Source of the DNA: Dipylidium caninum
Lineage: Eukaryota; Platyhelminthes; Cestoda; Cyclophyllidea; Dipylidiidae
Length of the DNA: 64,000 bases
Direction: 5' to 3'
Assembly (NCBI GenBank): GCA_017562135.1
Contig: QEYB01000448.1
Location: 1-64,000 of the forward strand
The translations under genes and the position numbers were made by a program. The notes beneath the pieces were generated by a model. It was not told the origin of the DNA, did no database searches, and saw only the letters and a list, made by a program, of their open reading frames with translations. Position 1 is the first letter of the stretch, and each line of letters begins with the position of its first letter. Positions 60,835-64,000 of this stretch are shown here, piece by piece.

Positions 60835-63800
60835 ATGGAGAACCGAGTACCGGAGAATTTACTTGAAGCGCCCATCCGGCCGCAGGGAATTGACAAACCT
60901 ATCGTTTCTCTAAACCCTCCTGCCATAGCTTCGAAATATCCCTCCAACGATAGAATTGTCGAGAACATTACGTCCAATTCTCGGCTAGATGGCTGTGCTA
61001 ACAATGCGTCGATTCTTCTGGAGCCTAGCGAATACTTCTTTGATGATGATTTTGCCGTTCCATTTGATGCAACCTTACGCGACGAGTGTTCATTACATCA
61101 GCAAGGTTTAATTGAGGATAGTGACGAGGGGATTTCCTCCTCTGGCACTATCAACCGTGCTCTCCTGGCCCCCCCTCATTCGCGCTCTGATTCATGCTTG
61201 TTTACCCAGCCAGATTCTGGAGAATGTGGGCACAGTAGTGCAGACTCTCCAGCAGGGCGACAATTCGAGTCGTCGATCATTCCTGCTGGTAAACATTCTT
61301 CCTCTTTTTCTCCCCAAAACGTTTGCTTCCCAGATAGCACAAGCGCCCCCGAATCTACTCCCTATATTGCACGCATACATCGCACAGTGTCAGCGGATTT
61401 CTCAGTGACCTTGCATGATATAGGCGGGATGGACAAGTTATTTGACAACTGGGCAATAACATTCAACGAGTCTCACCAACCTCTTATGAATGCACCTTCT
61501 TCTGTGACGGGAAGTTTGATGCAAGCAATGTTAGAAGGTTCATGTTGCCCTCGGTTGAAGGAATTACTCAAGCGTACTGCTGAAGCTTTAGATTACAGGC
61601 TCGCCTGGGGAGAAATTCAGTTTGGTGTCGAAGAAGGGGCTCTCACTCGTCCTGCTCTTAACACCAAAAAGGTTCGTCGAATACAGCGGTCAACAAGTCA
61701 TGGTAATATTTTTACGGCTGCTAGTCTTGGTGCTATGAGGCGTGCATTGGCAAATGTAAGAATAATAGCACCTAAAACGTATCGTTCTATTGGTGTCTCA
61801 ACATCTGAATGTAGTGGCGGTGAATCATCGCTGCCAGATACAACAACAGCCACAGCTACTACGACTTGGGCACGAATTCGGAGCAGTCGAGAATCACTGA
61901 GTAGTAGAAAATCAACTTTGAATGATAACGGAACAGTCATTCCATCACCATCAAAGCCTACGAAACCGAATGTTCCTGACTCTGTCGTCACGTGGAGAGC
62001 CGTCAAAGAGATTGCCGGAAGCGAACTCACTACTTGGAGTCAGCTTAGGCGTACTGCTTCACTTGGAACTCGAAAAACGCAAAAAATTCCTTCGAAACAG
62101 AAAGACCCACAAAACATGCATGCCTCTTTGATGGATTCAGAATTGGAAATTCCATTCAGATCTGTTTCACAAAAAGCGATGCATAGATATTCAGGAACTC
62201 TTTTGGAAATATTTATGCGAGCTCGCGCTAGGGACCTTGTTTCTAGCTCGTGTCTCTCCTCCACTGGTGCAGATTTGGGCGACGGTGAAGGCCCTTCCTT
62301 ACTTAAAGGTCAAAGGGTTATACCCGGAGGCAATAATGTTTCCACACATTTCTCCTTGCAAGCAAACCCTACAATGCTGTCTCTTGGTACGGGAACTGAG
62401 AACGCAGGTAGCGTAGACAAAAAATCAACTGGAGCCTTCCTTAAGACTGAAATTTCTCCACCAAAGATCTCTCAACCTCCACCTGCCCCTTTGCGGAAAT
62501 CCTATGTTAACTCTCCGCGGCGTTTACTATTTGTCAATCGTTCCGGTGGGATTTGTTTCGCTTCTCGACTCAATCCAGATCTACCCGACTCTAATCTCCT
62601 AACAATGTCTGCTGATCCCGAATCGGAATGTATGTCTCGCCTAAGAGAAGCCTCATACCTTCCTCACATAAAGAATCCGCGCGCAGCCATAGTTTATCCC
62701 GGCCTAGGCAAACTGGGTATTCCAAAACCGTCGCGTATCGAAAGCAATACCTTCTTGTCGCAAACACTCCCAGATCTGTCCCTTCTTGGAAAAGCGGCAG
62801 AACAAGAAGCGAAATCCGGCACTCCGATGACCAGAGTCCCTACATCATCCCATGTGTCGCGTAGAGCCGTGTCCGTCGCTCCCGTGTCAGGACGGACTGC
62901 CGGCGTTTTGGCGGTAAGTGGTCGCGGGAACGTGAGAAACGATCGAAATAGCAAGCTTGAGGCTATTCGACAAAGAATTAACGGTTTTAACGCTCACAGA
63001 GCTTCGGATGTAGTAAATGATATCCGTTTGGCTGACATTTTGGCGAAGAGATCACAGTCTCAGGTATGATTTCTATTTTGCAACGTATTCGTTTTAATGT
63101 AAAAAAAGCAATGCTTTTTTTCCACGTTGAAGGTTGGTGTTGTGGATCGATCGGCGTCAGAACCTGATGTGGTTGACTCGCAACACAATCCCACTTTGGC
63201 TCTCATGGCCTCTTCTTTAACCAAAGTGCACAAACTGCAGCGTTCTCCAGGCGACATTCTAGGTCCTTCTCGACCTGGACTGCAGCAAAGTCATTGCAAG
63301 AAAAGTGTCAGTTTCAATGGTAATATACATAGACTATCCGAAGGTGCTAATTTCTGTCGGTCGCCTGATGCAAATCGCTTTGGATCTCCTGACCCCAAAG
63401 GTAATGTTAACCCTATTTGTCCTTGCATATTTTTCTTCATGTCCATTAAATGACATATAAGGCGGTTAGCATTTTGATTAAACTGAAACGCTGAATGGCC
63501 TATTCTTACATACGGGATCTCATTCTCCACTCATCTGCGTCCTCGTACTAAAGGTGTTGCGCTCGTAATTTGCTAACCGTTCTGCTTGACAAAGTTTCTT
63601 ATTTCTTACCGTATGTAGTTTTGTTTAAAATATTTTTCTTGGTTTAAAGTTCAATTTTTTATCTTATGTTACTTACTGTGTTTTGAGAAGTCTGAATAAC
63701 TTATCACTCCGGTCAACTTTTTGTTTGGCAGTCTTCGAAATTTTGCTGCATATTTGTCTTTATTCATCGAAAAATATAGAGGTTTACTAGTTTAATCCCG

Positions 63801-64000
63801 TATCTTAATCAGTTAGCGACCATTTCCAAGAATACCTCTTGACTTCAGTGATTCCCAAAAATTGGGGACTTTATGGTCAGGATCCACCCCCGCTGGCAAT
63901 ATTTCAGCCCTCGAGCGATGATACGAATGGTGTTTCGAGCACAACTCGTCCTTCGGATGTTGATGTCCGTTATCACGGTGGGTACCCGAACTCCTATTGG
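60835..64000 (+). CDS. Large serine-rich protein of unknown function (partial at right edge)
   Basis: I do not recognise the family. The first exon in view is open from 60742 to 63063; the first in-frame ATG is at 60835 (MENRVPENLLEAP), but the frame is open to a possible acceptor near 60781, so earlier exons may exist. Exon 2 is 63133-63400 (VGVVDRSASEPDVVDS, KSVSFNGNIHRLSEG) and exon 3 starts at 63849 (VIPKNWGLYGQDPPPLAIF) and runs off the window. Phases agree, giving more than 880 residues. It is rich in Ser, Thr and Pro, with no signal peptide or membrane helix. The only segments that look folded are about VTLHDIGGMDKLFDNWAITF and the Cys-containing GSCCPRLKELLKRTAEALDY that follows. The repeated style RSxSxPD (DRSASEPD, TLPDLSLLG) suggests a phosphorylated scaffold protein; that is a guess. 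Confidence 0.75.

Noticed and set aside
1..64000. CRISPR arrays, prophage, bacterial operons, spliced-leader RNA genes
   Set aside because: None seen. There are no regularly spaced repeats, the genes carry spliceosomal introns, and no spliced-leader-like motif was found by eye.

Overview
This is a window of a compact, intron-rich animal nuclear genome, most likely from a parasitic flatworm (probably a tapeworm). I infer this from several animal gene families (ABHD17, MNS1, tropomyosin, eIF3j, FAN1, SRSF7, CLPB, TRMT44) whose exons are separated by very short introns, many only 28 to 42 nt, together with AT-rich intergenic DNA. No bacterial, plasmid or viral gene was recognised. Gene names rest on family motifs recalled from knowledge. 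No database search was possible, and exon ends were placed by hand from GT/GC...AG signals and reading phase.

Left block (1 to about 20.7 kb, visibly more GC-rich). A 6 kb imperfect palindrome (arms about 65-6080 and 6862-12635, spacer about 780 bp) holds two copies of an ABHD17-type depalmitoylase gene pointing toward each other. The right copy (minus strand) keeps exon 1 and clean versions of nearly all exons. The left copy (plus strand) lacks exon 1 and is broken by indels in its 5' exons. The last exon (489 nt) is identical in the two arms although the introns and 3' flanks have diverged. Divergent from the right copy is a complete MNS1 gene (plus, 14169-17518, 505 codons). After it comes the 3' end of a tropomyosin gene (minus) whose last three coding exons are each present as a tandem pair of exactly equal length (63/63, 70/70 and 83/83 nt), the layout of mutually exclusive alternative exons. 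The 5' two thirds of tropomyosin is absent, and base composition changes at the same place (about 20.7-21.0 kb).

Middle block (21-37 kb, AT-rich, gene-dense): eIF3j (plus), FAN1 nuclease (minus, convergent), an SRSF7-like splicing factor (plus), mitochondrial CLPB/Skd3 disaggregase (plus, 14 exons), and an intronless 489-residue type I membrane protein that I do not recognise (plus).

Right block (37-64 kb): nearly 20 kb with no gene I can support, carrying a 160 bp CCT-rich microsatellite. Then TRMT44 tRNA methyltransferase (minus) and the 5' part of a large, serine-rich protein of unknown function that runs off the right edge (plus).

The genes do not form one pathway. The most interesting structures are the triple set of duplicated tropomyosin exons, the ABHD17 palindrome with its exon-limited identity, the composition break that coincides with the truncated tropomyosin, and the extremely short introns.
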